This document shows positions 1 to 6,737 of a DNA stretch of 10,770 bases, piece by piece. A program made the translations under genes and the position numbers. Source of the DNA: Candidatus Avelusimicrobium alvi. Lineage in GTDB: Bacteria; Elusimicrobiota; Elusimicrobia; Elusimicrobiales; Elusimicrobiaceae. The notes under the pieces are model-generated. The model made no database searches. It was not told where the DNA came from and was given only the letters and a program-made list of their open reading frames with translations. Position 1 is the first letter of the stretch. Each line of letters starts with the position of its first letter. The stretch lies in the NCBI GenBank assembly GCA_002329395.1, contig DCTQ01000009.1:1-10770 (forward strand). Direction: 5' to 3'.

Positions 1-1
1 A

Positions 2-916
2 AAGCTGGATTTAAACACGGCGGCGGCCGTAAAAAGCACGAACGTAACGTTGGGGAGCGGTTCTGGAGAGGCAAATATAGATTTCGCTGCAAACCTGCGT
101 ATCGGTACGTTAAACAACGGCTATAGTTTGGAAGCTACGGATATGACGGTGGACGAGCTCAAGTTGTTTGCGTCGCATATGAAATCCGGAGGAGAAAAGT
201 TCCCGTCGTGCGCGGCGACGGGTGCCTCTGGAGCGCCGCAGGTATCTTGGCAGAAGGTAAAACTCAAGAAAGCGGAAGAAGTGTATTTGGTATGCGGGAG
301 TCCGGCTGTTTCTGACGGTTGTATACCGGAGGCTTTGTATGTTTCCACTACCCGAGAGGAGCTTCAGGCATTATGGGGGAGCAATCGGGAGTCTTTTTGT
401 TCTGTTTGGTATAAAGGTTATAAGTATCAATGCCCTTCCGGGCTGACGGAACCAAAGCGGTGCGTAGATTCGTATTACACAACAGGCGGCGGTGCAAAAA
501 GCGCTTATTTTACCAAACAGATGAAATCCATTGTGAATGCTATTCCTAATACAATCGCTCCGACTCTTGGTTTTTATGACACGGTGCATCAATTTTATGG
601 GGACCAATTAACAAAGCATTATATGGGTGAGCCTATTAAAGAATGGATTATGATTCAAGAGCCAACTTACCCGCAAGTAGATGTGCTTGCCCAAAAGGTG
701 GTAGGTTTTTCGGAAGCAAGGGCGCGGGAGTTTTGCGCTACACTAACATATAAAGAGCCCGGAGAATATGGTTTATATCTGAGCAATGTCTTTACTATTA
801 CAAACGAATACGACAGTAATCTGGGGGGGACTTATTTCTATATGATTGAGGCGGGTTATTGCGCGATCCGTGAAGAAGATTCCTTTTACCGGGCGGATGT
901 AACTTGCTGTCCGTAA
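2..916 (+). CDS. Cysteine-rich protein of unknown function, 5' end missing
   Basis: The reading frame is open from the first base of the window, so the start lies upstream; a TTG at position 50 would be in frame but has no reason to be the start. About 304 residues are visible. I do not recognise the family. The visible part holds ten cysteines, spread along the chain and ending in a Cys-Cys-Pro C-terminus, which suggests disulfides and therefore an exported protein; the signal peptide, if any, would be outside the window. The N-terminal visible part is rich in Thr, Gly, Ser and Ala with a beta-like pattern (short runs such as NIDFAANLRIGTL), and the C-terminal half is rich in Tyr, Phe and Thr. 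A pilin-like or surface-adhesin role is conceivable but nothing decides it. The gene uses more A/T-ending codons than its neighbours. It ends in TAA directly against an inverted repeat. Confidence 0.75.
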   Translation, partial: KLDLNTAAAVKSTNVTLGSGSGEANIDFAANLRIGTLNNGYSLEATDMTVDELKLFASHMKSGGEKFPSCAATGASGAPQVSWQKVKLKKAEEVYLVCGSPAVSDGCIPEALYVSTTREELQALWGSNRESFCSVWYKGYKYQCPSGLTEPKRCVDSYYTTGGGAKSAYFTKQMKSIVNAIPNTIAPTLGFYDTVHQFYGDQLTKHYMGEPIKEWIMIQEPTYPQVDVLAQKVVGFSEARAREFCATLTYKEPGEYGLYLSNVFTITNEYDSNLGGTYFYMIEAGYCAIREEDSFYRADVTCCP

Positions 917-964
917 CGGTTTTTCAGCCGTGTAAGGGGACTCGACAGGACGGCTCAAAAACCG
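917..964. repeat. Inverted repeat after the first gene, possible terminator
   Basis: Arms at 917-931 and 950-964 pair at 14 of 15 positions (one C/C mismatch at 925/956) around an 18-nt loop. It begins one base after the stop codon of the upstream gene. It lacks a clear T-run on either strand, so intrinsic termination is uncertain. It could instead protect the 3' end of the mRNA or act as an operator, because the -35 element of the next promoter lies in its loop. Confidence 0.6.
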
Positions 965-971
965 CTATAAT
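942..971 (+). promoter_or_regulatory. Sigma70-type promoter for the SPFH gene
   Basis: TCGACA (942-947, five of six matches to TTGACA), an 18-bp spacer and a perfect TATAAT (966-971). Transcription would begin near 978, giving a leader of about 33 nt that contains AGGAG (1001-1005) five bases before the ATG. The -35 lies in the loop of the 917-964 inverted repeat and the -10 begins two bases after its right arm. Confidence 0.7.
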
Positions 972-1010
972 ATGTTTTACGAATATTATCTTAGCTAAAA
1001 AGGAGTTTCT

Positions 1011-1820
1011 ATGAGAAATATCACACCCGGAACCGTTGATTGGAAACGGCTGGCGGTGCCCGTTGTGCTGGCGGCGGCTGTATTATGCGCGCTGGGTTCG
1101 TATTTTACGGTATCCGCGGGCAATGTGGCCGTTAAACTGCGCTTTGGCAAAATCGTGGGCGCTTACGGCGAAGGACTGCATTTTAAACTGCCGCTGGTGG
1201 ACACGATTGAAAAATTTTCCGTGCGCATTAAAAAAGACTCGTTTACCACCGAGGCTTTTTCCAAAGACTTGCAGACCGTCGGCCTGACGCTGGCCATCAA
1301 CCACCGCATTCTGCCCGACACCATTGAAGCCATCTACCGCAATCTGGGGCCGGAATACACCACCACTATTTTAAAGCCGATGGTGGAAGAGTGGACCAAG
1401 GCCGTCATCGCCAAATACTCGGCGGACAGCCTGATTTCCAACCGCGTGGAAGTGGCGCGCGAGCTGGACAAAATTTTAAAAGACAAAATGGCGGAGAAGC
1501 AGGTCATCGTGTCCGACATTGCGATTACGAATTTTGAATTTTCTCCGCAGTTTTTAAAAGCGGTGGAAGAAAAACAAATCGCCGAGCAGGAAGCCAAACG
1601 CGCCACCAACCTGGTGGAAAAGGTGAAAAAAGAAGCCGAGCAGAAAATTTTGCAGGCGGAAGCCGAAGCCAAATCCCTGCGGCTGCAGCGCGAAGTGGTG
1701 TCCGACAACCTGATTAAACTGCGCCAGGTGGAAGCCCAATTAAAAGCCATTGAAAAATGGGACGGCCGTATGCCCACCTATATGGCCGGCGGCCAGATGC
1801 CGTTTGTGATGGTGAAATAA
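1011..1820 (+). CDS. Prohibitin-type SPFH/Band 7 membrane protein
   Basis: A 269-residue protein of the SPFH (stomatin, prohibitin, flotillin, HflK/C) superfamily. Residues about 15-33 form one hydrophobic membrane segment after a short basic N-terminus. The SPFH domain follows (about 34-180), with the usual opening (GNVAVKLRFGKI) and the GLHFKLPLVD signature. Residues about 183-245 are a charged Glu/Lys/Ala-rich coiled coil, and the protein ends in WDGRMPTYMAGG and PFV, as in bacterial prohibitin homologs. Members assemble as ring-like oligomers at the membrane and often modulate the FtsH protease or membrane microdomains; that role here is inferred from the family. No hflK, ftsH or nfeD neighbour is present, so this is a stand-alone prohibitin rather than an HflKC pair. 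The start is fixed by AGGAG at 1001-1005. It has its own promoter upstream and a terminator downstream. Confidence 0.88.
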   Translation: MRNITPGTVDWKRLAVPVVLAAAVLCALGSYFTVSAGNVAVKLRFGKIVGAYGEGLHFKLPLVDTIEKFSVRIKKDSFTTEAFSKDLQTVGLTLAINHRILPDTIEAIYRNLGPEYTTTILKPMVEEWTKAVIAKYSADSLISNRVEVARELDKILKDKMAEKQVIVSDIAITNFEFSPQFLKAVEEKQIAEQEAKRATNLVEKVKKEAEQKILQAEAEAKSLRLQREVVSDNLIKLRQVEAQLKAIEKWDGRMPTYMAGGQMPFVMVK

Positions 1821-1824
1821 ACGG

Positions 1825-1853
1825 TTTTCAAATAAAGTTCGTAAAGGTATAAT
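1825..1853 (+). promoter_or_regulatory. Promoter for the Sel1-repeat gene
   Basis: TTTTCA (1825-1830, four of six matches to the -35 consensus), a 17-bp spacer and a perfect TATAAT (1848-1853). Initiation would be near 1860, inside the left arm of the terminator at 1855-1881. A transcript starting here would lack the outer part of that arm and so probably escape termination, while read-through from the SPFH gene would stop. Confidence 0.6.
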
Positions 1854-1854
1854 G

Positions 1855-1884
1855 AAAGGGAGACTTTTAAAGTCTCCCTTTTAT
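1855..1884 (+). terminator. Rho-independent terminator of the SPFH gene
   Basis: Perfect 13-bp inverted repeat, AAAGGGAGACTTT (1855-1867) with its complement at 1869-1881. In RNA the central A/T pairs would open to form the loop. The stem ends in CCCTTTT, giving a short U-run. It lies 34 bases after the SPFH stop codon. Confidence 0.8.
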
Positions 1885-1904
1885 GCGTTTTACGGGGGAA
1901 AAGT

Positions 1905-3035
1905 ATGAAGAATACACTCAAAATCATTTTACTGCTGCTTGTGGCGTGCGGCGTCTATTTGTTTGTTTTTTATAAAACGCCCGAACAGCGCGCTTTTGAA
2001 AAAACACTGGCGGCGGCGCAGGCCGGCAATGCCGAGGCCGCGCTGGCCGTGGCCGGTTTGTACGCTCATGGTACGGGTGTTAAGCCAAACGGCGCGCAGG
2101 CCGCCGAATGGTACCGCAAAGCCGCCGCAGACGGCAGTGCGGACGCGGCGTGGAAGCTGGCGGATTTGTATATCCAGGGCACGCTGGTGCCGCAGGATTT
2201 GGAAGAAGCGCTGGCGTATATCCAGCTGGCGGCCCGCCAGGGCAGCGCCCGCGCGCAAAGCGAGCTGGGCCGTTTTTATGCGGAGGGGCTGGCCAATCTG
2301 CCCGTAAATAGGGGCGAAGCGTTATATTGGTGGCTTCAGGCCGCCGAAGCGGGGGATGAAAGCGCGCAGACGGCCGAGCAGGACGCCCGGCTGGAAGAGC
2401 CCGAATTGTACGAAGAAGTCAAACGGTTTTTAAGCGTGGTTAAGCGCGCGCAGGAGGGGGATGCTTCCGCCCGGCTGGAAGCGGGGCAGGGTTTCCGCCT
2501 GGGCTACCCGGTCGCGCGTAATGACGAAGAAGCCCTGCGCTGGTTTACGCTGGCCTGGGAAGAAGGGGAGAAGCTCCCGCAGGCCGCGTATGAGCTCGCG
2601 CAGATGTACCAGAAAGGTGAAGGCGTGGAAAAAAACGAAGCCAGGGCGATGGAGCTTTTTGGCGCGGCCGCACAGGCCAAGAACCCGGATGCGCAGTATA
2701 CGCTGGGCACGTTTGCGTACGGGGCCAATCCGCCTAAGTACGAAGACGCTTTTGCGTGGTTTTCCAACGCCGCGGCGGGCGGCAGCGCACAGGCGCAGTA
2801 TATGACGGGCTTTATGCTGATGCAGGGGCAGGGGACGAATCTTTCCGTGCCGCTGGCGGTTAAATTCTTCCGCGACGCGGCGGAACAAAATTATGTGGCC
2901 GCGCAATATGTGCTGGGGCAGATTTACTGGAAAGGCCTCGGCGTGCCCGCCGACAAAAAAGCCGGCGAAGAATGGCTGCAACGCGCGGCGGACAACGGCA
3001 ATGAATCCGCCAAGGCGTTATTGGCCGAAAAATAA
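1905..3035 (+). CDS. Membrane-anchored Sel1-repeat (TPR-like) protein
   Basis: A 376-residue protein. Residues 5-24 are strongly hydrophobic and most likely form a signal anchor, leaving the rest outside the cytoplasm. An LVAC lipobox-like string at 12-15 makes a lipoprotein possible, but hydrophobic residues continue past the Cys, which argues against it. From about residue 38 to 370 I count about eight Sel1-like repeats of roughly 36 residues, with the usual A..LG.xYxxGxGV...A..W(F/Y)..AA..G pattern. The third and fourth are separated by a degenerate 35-residue linker (about 152-186). Sel1 repeats form alpha-solenoids that bind other proteins; the partner cannot be told from sequence. The start at 1905 follows a weak purine-rich ribosome site (GGGGGAA, 1894-1900). 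It stands alone between two terminators and is convergent with the peptidase operon. Confidence 0.88.
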   Translation: MKNTLKIILLLLVACGVYLFVFYKTPEQRAFEKTLAAAQAGNAEAALAVAGLYAHGTGVKPNGAQAAEWYRKAAADGSADAAWKLADLYIQGTLVPQDLEEALAYIQLAARQGSARAQSELGRFYAEGLANLPVNRGEALYWWLQAAEAGDESAQTAEQDARLEEPELYEEVKRFLSVVKRAQEGDASARLEAGQGFRLGYPVARNDEEALRWFTLAWEEGEKLPQAAYELAQMYQKGEGVEKNEARAMELFGAAAQAKNPDAQYTLGTFAYGANPPKYEDAFAWFSNAAAGGSAQAQYMTGFMLMQGQGTNLSVPLAVKFFRDAAEQNYVAAQYVLGQIYWKGLGVPADKKAGEEWLQRAADNGNESAKALLAEK

Positions 3036-3052
3036 AATTTGGCTGTATATAT

Positions 3053-3083
3053 AAAACCCCCGGGAAAATTACCCGGGGGTTTT
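3053..3083. terminator. Bidirectional terminator between convergent units
   Basis: A perfect 12-bp stem, AAAACCCCCGGG (3053-3064) with CCCGGGGGTTTT (3072-3083), and a 7-nt loop. Because the outer four pairs are A/T, each strand reads a GC stem followed by TTTT. It serves the Sel1 gene (+) and the peptidase operon (-), 17 bases from the former stop and 15 from the latter. Confidence 0.9.
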
Positions 3084-3098
3084 CCGTATAGGGGTATG

Positions 3099-4352
3099 TT
3101 ACAGTCCGGCGCGCGTTACTTCGCCGGTGTTTAAATCAATGCTGATCAGCGTTTTAACGGCGTGCGAGTCCGCGCCCGTTTCCACGGTGCCGCCTTTTAC
3201 CAGCAGAATTTCCACCTCATCGGCTCCTTTAAGCGGAAGCAGTGTTTCCAGATGCTCGTAATCCACGCGGGCTTCCTGGTGCCACGGCTGAAGCTGGCGC
3301 AGGGAAGCGCCGTTCTTTTTGACGTTGAACGACTGGATGTATTCGTCCACGTTAATCTGGCCCACGGTCTGTCCGTTAAGCACCAGCGGGCGCAGGCGGT
3401 AGCCTCCGTGGCGTGCGGCGTACAGCAGGTCTTTTACGTGCGCCGCCGGTACGGCATAACTTTGGCTTTTGCTTTCGGAACTGCCGCAGTGTACGCCTAC
3501 CAGCTCGTTGCTTTCGTTCAAGACGGGGCCGCCGCAGGCGCCGGCGCGGTCCGCCGCGCCAAATTCAAAAGACGTAACCAGCCGCCCCGGCGTGTTGGCC
3601 AGTACGGCGCGGTTGCGTACGATGTGGAACGCGTCGTCAAAATACCCGTAAGAGCGCAGTTTTTCCTGCGGGCCGGGAGTCGTTTGGGCCAGCGGGATGG
3701 GCCGCACCAGCCCGGCCAGCTCGCCTTCCACCGGGAATAAAGCGATATCCGCCATCCCCGCGTTGCCTTTTACGGTAAATTTAACGGGATACTCCAGGGT
3801 GATGCCTTCCGGCAGCGTCAGGTAGACGCAAGCCTGCGGCCCCATAATATCGGCCACGTGCGCGGCGGTTACGCCCCAAAGGTGCTTCTTGCCGCCGAAC
3901 GTTTCTTCAATAAAAAAGGCCGAAGCCGAAAAAGGCGCGTAACTTTTCATCGTCGGGTCCTGGAGCAGAACGGTTGTTTCCAGCGCGCGTGCGTCAAAAG
4001 CCGCCATTTTTTGCATTTTTAAATTTGCTTTGGCCGCGCGGGAGAGGTAGCCGGACGGCGCGGTGACGCGTACTTTTTCGGCGATACGCGCGCGGGCGGC
4101 GGCTTTGGCCTGTTCCAGCTGCGCCTGCCGCCGGCGGAGAAGTTCCGGGCCGGGCTTGCGGCCCGTTTGCGAAGCGGCGGAAACCGTCCCGACGGTTAAC
4201 TTGTTTAAAGAAACGGAAAACTCCGGCAGGGCTTTTTGCACGGCGGTTTTTTCAAGCCCTTTGGCCAGGTGTTTTAACTGTTTCTGCGCGTAGGCGCGCG
4301 GCGTACAGGCTACGAGTGCGGCCAATAATATATAAAACAGCTTGGCATACAT
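3099..4352 (-). CDS. Exported chymotrypsin-fold peptidase with Cys nucleophile (third operon gene)
   Basis: A 417-residue exported peptidase of the trypsin-fold (PA clan) type. A signal peptide covers residues 1-23 (cleavage after AYA, before QK); an LVAC string at 13-16 means a lipoprotein is not excluded. Residues about 24-125 are a Lys/Arg/Ala-rich, mostly helical pro-region or spacer. The peptidase domain (about 140-310) has the His motif TAAH (His165), the Asp motif ADIALF (Asp202) and, in place of GxSGGP, GACGGP with Cys273. The GxHxG motif at 286-290 (His288) resembles the S1 pocket of 3C and V8 glutamyl proteases and suggests cleavage after Gln or Glu. The C-terminal extension (about 320-417) has DEYIQS at 336-341 and is shared with the two upstream paralogs. 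The start at 4352 gives an intact signal peptide, follows GGAG (4364-4367) and lies two bases after the upstream stop. An ATG at 4400 would overlap that gene and bury the signal peptide. Confidence 0.85.
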   Translation of the reverse strand: MYAKLFYILLAALVACTPRAYAQKQLKHLAKGLEKTAVQKALPEFSVSLNKLTVGTVSAASQTGRKPGPELLRRRQAQLEQAKAAARARIAEKVRVTAPSGYLSRAAKANLKMQKMAAFDARALETTVLLQDPTMKSYAPFSASAFFIEETFGGKKHLWGVTAAHVADIMGPQACVYLTLPEGITLEYPVKFTVKGNAGMADIALFPVEGELAGLVRPIPLAQTTPGPQEKLRSYGYFDDAFHIVRNRAVLANTPGRLVTSFEFGAADRAGACGGPVLNESNELVGVHCGSSESKSQSYAVPAAHVKDLLYAARHGGYRLRPLVLNGQTVGQINVDEYIQSFNVKKNGASLRQLQPWHQEARVDYEHLETLLPLKGADEVEILLVKGGTVETGADSHAVKTLISIDLNTGEVTRAGL

Positions 4353-4354
4353 AT

Positions 4355-5548
4355 TTATTTTCTCTCCGTGCGGACCAGCGTGCCGGAAGCCACGTCCCAT
4401 TCATACCAGAAGGTGCGGCGTTTGGAGGACGAACGGTCCCCCTGCTGGACCACCACGCGGATGAGGTCTTCCGGCCCGACGTCTAAAAACCGCTCCAAGT
4501 GGTTGTAATCCATAAAAGGGTAAGCGTCCAGCGTTTTAAGCAGGCGGCCGCCGCGCAGCTGCTGGATGGACTGGACGTATTCGTCCGCATGTAAAATCCC
4601 GAGCGTATTGCCGAGTAATTTTAAAGGCGTGCCGGCGGGCCCGTTTTCGTGCCGGGCCTCTTTTACCAGGCTGCGTACCCAGGCGATGGGGACGATTTGG
4701 CTGAAGTCGTTGATGGGCGTATCAAATACGCCGTTAAACAAATTGTTCCAGCTGGCTGTTTTAGCGGCGCTGCGGGGCGTAATGCCCGCAAATACCCCCA
4801 CCACTTTGCCGTCCACCAGAAAAGGCGAGCCGCAATAACCGCTGCGCACGGGGAAATCCTGATACCGGGCCAGGATGCGGTGCGCGCTGGAGAACAGCAC
4901 CTCTACGTGGTTAAACCAGCCGAAAATGCCGTGTGAAAATCCGCCCGACTGGGCGACCGTATTGGCCGGGGGCAAATCATAATCCGGCTGGAGCGGGGTA
5001 ATGTAGAGCAATAATTTGGACGGAATACGGAAAATGGCGATGTCCGCCCCGTGCACATTGCCTTCGCGCACCGAGGAGACGGGTACAAATATCGGTTTGC
5101 CGCGCTTGTTGTTGATGGAAATATAAGGCGAGCGGCCGATATCGTCCAGCACGTGGCGGGCCGTAACGCCCCAGGCTTCTCCGTCTATTTCTACCGCAAA
5201 AGCGGAGCCTTTGCCGTACGAGTCGGGGCTGTACTGCAGGGTAAAAACCGCGCGGCGCACCTGAACCGGAGCGGGTTTTAAGGGGCGCAGGGTGCTCAGC
5301 GCAAAATTCGGCGCGAACAGCGGCGCGGCGGTCAGAAAACCATGGTAGTTGGAAGTTTTGGAGAAAGCGACGGCTTCAAGTGATGTGCGGTTTGGATAGA
5401 GGAGCTTTTTCTCCACGCTCTGCTGGGCTCCCTTGGCGGGCAGCAGCTTTTTTAACAGCTGCTGTAAATTTTTCTGCGCGTGCGCGGCGGGGGACAAGAG
5501 TCCGCCGCACAACAGCGCCGTTAATAAACAAACTTTTACTGCTTTCAT
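4355..5548 (-). CDS. Exported chymotrypsin-fold peptidase with Cys nucleophile (second operon gene)
   Basis: A 397-residue paralog of the genes on both sides. The signal peptide is residues 1-24 (cleavage after AHA, before QKNL). A Lys/Leu-rich spacer leads to the peptidase domain (about 98-300): TARH with His132, GADIAIF with Asp169, and GYCGSP with Cys239 at the nucleophile position. Spacing is His to Asp 37 and Asp to Cys 70, almost the same as in the downstream paralog (37 and 71). Cys239 is the only cysteine of the mature protein, so it is not in an intramolecular disulfide, which fits a catalytic thiol. The S1-pocket position is Phe253 (GVFAG), suggesting a different P1 preference from the His-bearing paralog. 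The C-terminal extension (about 308-397) has DEYVQS at 322-327 and MDYNHLE. The start overlaps the end of the upstream gene by spacing (TGA, one base, ATG); its AGGAG lies inside that gene, so translation is probably coupled. Confidence 0.85.
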   Translation of the reverse strand: MKAVKVCLLTALLCGGLLSPAAHAQKNLQQLLKKLLPAKGAQQSVEKKLLYPNRTSLEAVAFSKTSNYHGFLTAAPLFAPNFALSTLRPLKPAPVQVRRAVFTLQYSPDSYGKGSAFAVEIDGEAWGVTARHVLDDIGRSPYISINNKRGKPIFVPVSSVREGNVHGADIAIFRIPSKLLLYITPLQPDYDLPPANTVAQSGGFSHGIFGWFNHVEVLFSSAHRILARYQDFPVRSGYCGSPFLVDGKVVGVFAGITPRSAAKTASWNNLFNGVFDTPINDFSQIVPIAWVRSLVKEARHENGPAGTPLKLLGNTLGILHADEYVQSIQQLRGGRLLKTLDAYPFMDYNHLERFLDVGPEDLIRVVVQQGDRSSSKRRTFWYEWDVASGTLVRTERK

Positions 5549-5549
5549 A

Positions 5550-6737
5550 TCATAATTCTCCTATCTCTTCCGCTGTACGTTTTTCCAAGTCCACGAGGTA
5601 GCCGTATGTGTGCGTGCGGCCTTTGTTGATGATAATTTGCGCCTGACGCGCACCGTTTAAGTTAAATAATGCGCTCAAGTACGACAAATCAAAAAACGGA
5701 TTGCGCATCAGCATTCGGTGGGAACCGTCGGCGTAGCGGACCGTGATGCTTTCAATAAATTCATCCGGGCGCAGTTTGCCCACCCGAATACCGTTAAACA
5801 GCATAATCCGTGCGGCAGAACCGGGCTGGCGGTATTCCTTCAGCAAATCATACAGGCGTGTAAACGGCACCACTTCGCTGATGCGCGATAAATTCTCTTT
5901 CTTTAACAGCCAGGATGCCTCGCGGTTATGGTACCATTGCAAGTGTTCTTGTTCGGGGGAGTAGCCGCCCACTTCAATCCCTACGGCTTTGCCTTGGTCA
6001 TTAACGACCAGGCTTCCGCAAAAACCGGGTTTGGGCGTATTTAAGCGCGGAAAGTCTGCCACGACGCGTTCGGCGTTGGACGCAATAGTGCGGCGCAGCG
6101 TTTTTTTGTACTGCCCGGCGCTGAAGCCGTATGTAAACAAAAGGTCTCCTTTTATGGGCGCCGTTTCGGCTTGTACGACGGGCCGGGCCGTTTCAACCGC
6201 TTCGGGCGGCAGTTTAATCAGCGCGGCGTTTAAACCGTATTTGCGCCCCGTCAGCACAATTTCCGCCGGGAAAGACACGTCCCTCCCGTGCAGATGAAAA
6301 GTGACGGTTACTTCTCTGCCGACCGCGCGCGCAATGTGCGCCGCCGTGGCGCCCCATAAAATCGTTTTGCCTTGGTATTTTTCGGCAAAAACGAAGCCGC
6401 TTCCTTTAAACGGATGCTGTTCGCCGCGCGCCGAAACGGTAAAAACAAACTGGCGCATATGCTGTTCAAGCGGCTGTAACACCGGAGAGCGGAACAGCGG
6501 TTTTTCCATACGTATGCCGCCTACGAGACGTTGGGAAAACTGCACCGCGCGCGCGGCCGAAAGCTGCACCGCGGACGTTTTGGCGGCGGCGGGGACCGTC
6601 AGTTCCGTTATCATTTTTTGCATACCGGCGGGCCGGAGTTTTTCGCCCGCTTTAATTAAATTTTTTTGGGCAAAAGCGGCGGAAAGGGAACAGCTTAATA
6701 AAAGGGCCAGCAGGCAGGAACGCGTATTTATAAGCAT
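5550..6737 (-). CDS. Exported chymotrypsin-fold Cys peptidase homolog with Asp-to-Asn change (first operon gene)
   Basis: A 395-residue paralog and the first gene of the operon. The signal peptide is residues 1-23 (cleavage after AFA, before QKNL, the same mature N-terminus as the next gene). The peptidase domain (about 95-300) has TAAH with His134 and GFCGSL with Cys240, but the Asp position reads LNAALIKL, giving Asn170. It may be a pseudo-protease, or work as a Cys-His dyad as some 3C-like proteases do. Cys240 is the only cysteine in the mature protein. The S1 position is Glu255 (GIEVG), which would favour basic residues if the pocket is used. The C-terminal extension has DEFIES at 325-330 and FFDLSYL. 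The ATG at 6737 is chosen because it gives a proper signal peptide; I see no good ribosome site in front of it (TAAACCCT precedes the ATG), which is odd for the lead gene of an operon. Confidence 0.83.
   Translation of the reverse strand: MLINTRSCLLALLLSCSLSAAFAQKNLIKAGEKLRPAGMQKMITELTVPAAAKTSAVQLSAARAVQFSQRLVGGIRMEKPLFRSPVLQPLEQHMRQFVFTVSARGEQHPFKGSGFVFAEKYQGKTILWGATAAHIARAVGREVTVTFHLHGRDVSFPAEIVLTGRKYGLNAALIKLPPEAVETARPVVQAETAPIKGDLLFTYGFSAGQYKKTLRRTIASNAERVVADFPRLNTPKPGFCGSLVVNDQGKAVGIEVGGYSPEQEHLQWYHNREASWLLKKENLSRISEVVPFTRLYDLLKEYRQPGSAARIMLFNGIRVGKLRPDEFIESITVRYADGSHRMLMRNPFFDLSYLSALFNLNGARQAQIIINKGRTHTYGYLVDLEKRTAEEIGEL

Noticed and set aside
1905..1950. Sel1-repeat protein as a lipoprotein (LVAC at residues 12-15)
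   Set aside because: Hydrophobic residues continue for about nine positions after the Cys, which fits a membrane anchor better than a cleaved lipoprotein signal; kept only as an alternative.
2430..2981. Long open frame antisense to the Sel1-repeat gene
   Set aside because: A shadow caused by the GC-rich, repetitive codon pattern of the Sel1 gene; no ribosome site and no domain pattern.
3489..3536. The third peptidase's nucleophile Cys273 as part of a disulfide with Cys289
   Set aside because: The equivalent second cysteine is absent from both paralogs while the nucleophile-position Cys is kept, so a shared structural disulfide does not explain the conservation.
4353..4400. Upstream ATG at 4400 giving a 433-residue form of the third peptidase
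   Set aside because: It would overlap the preceding gene by 46 bases and put 16 extra residues before a clear signal peptide; the ATG at 4352 has GGAG upstream and fits the tight operon spacing.
3099..6737. A prophage or virus-derived origin for the 3C-like peptidases
   Set aside because: All three have bacterial Sec signal peptides, sit in an ordinary operon between a Sel1-repeat gene and glyA, and have no phage, integrase or transposase neighbours.
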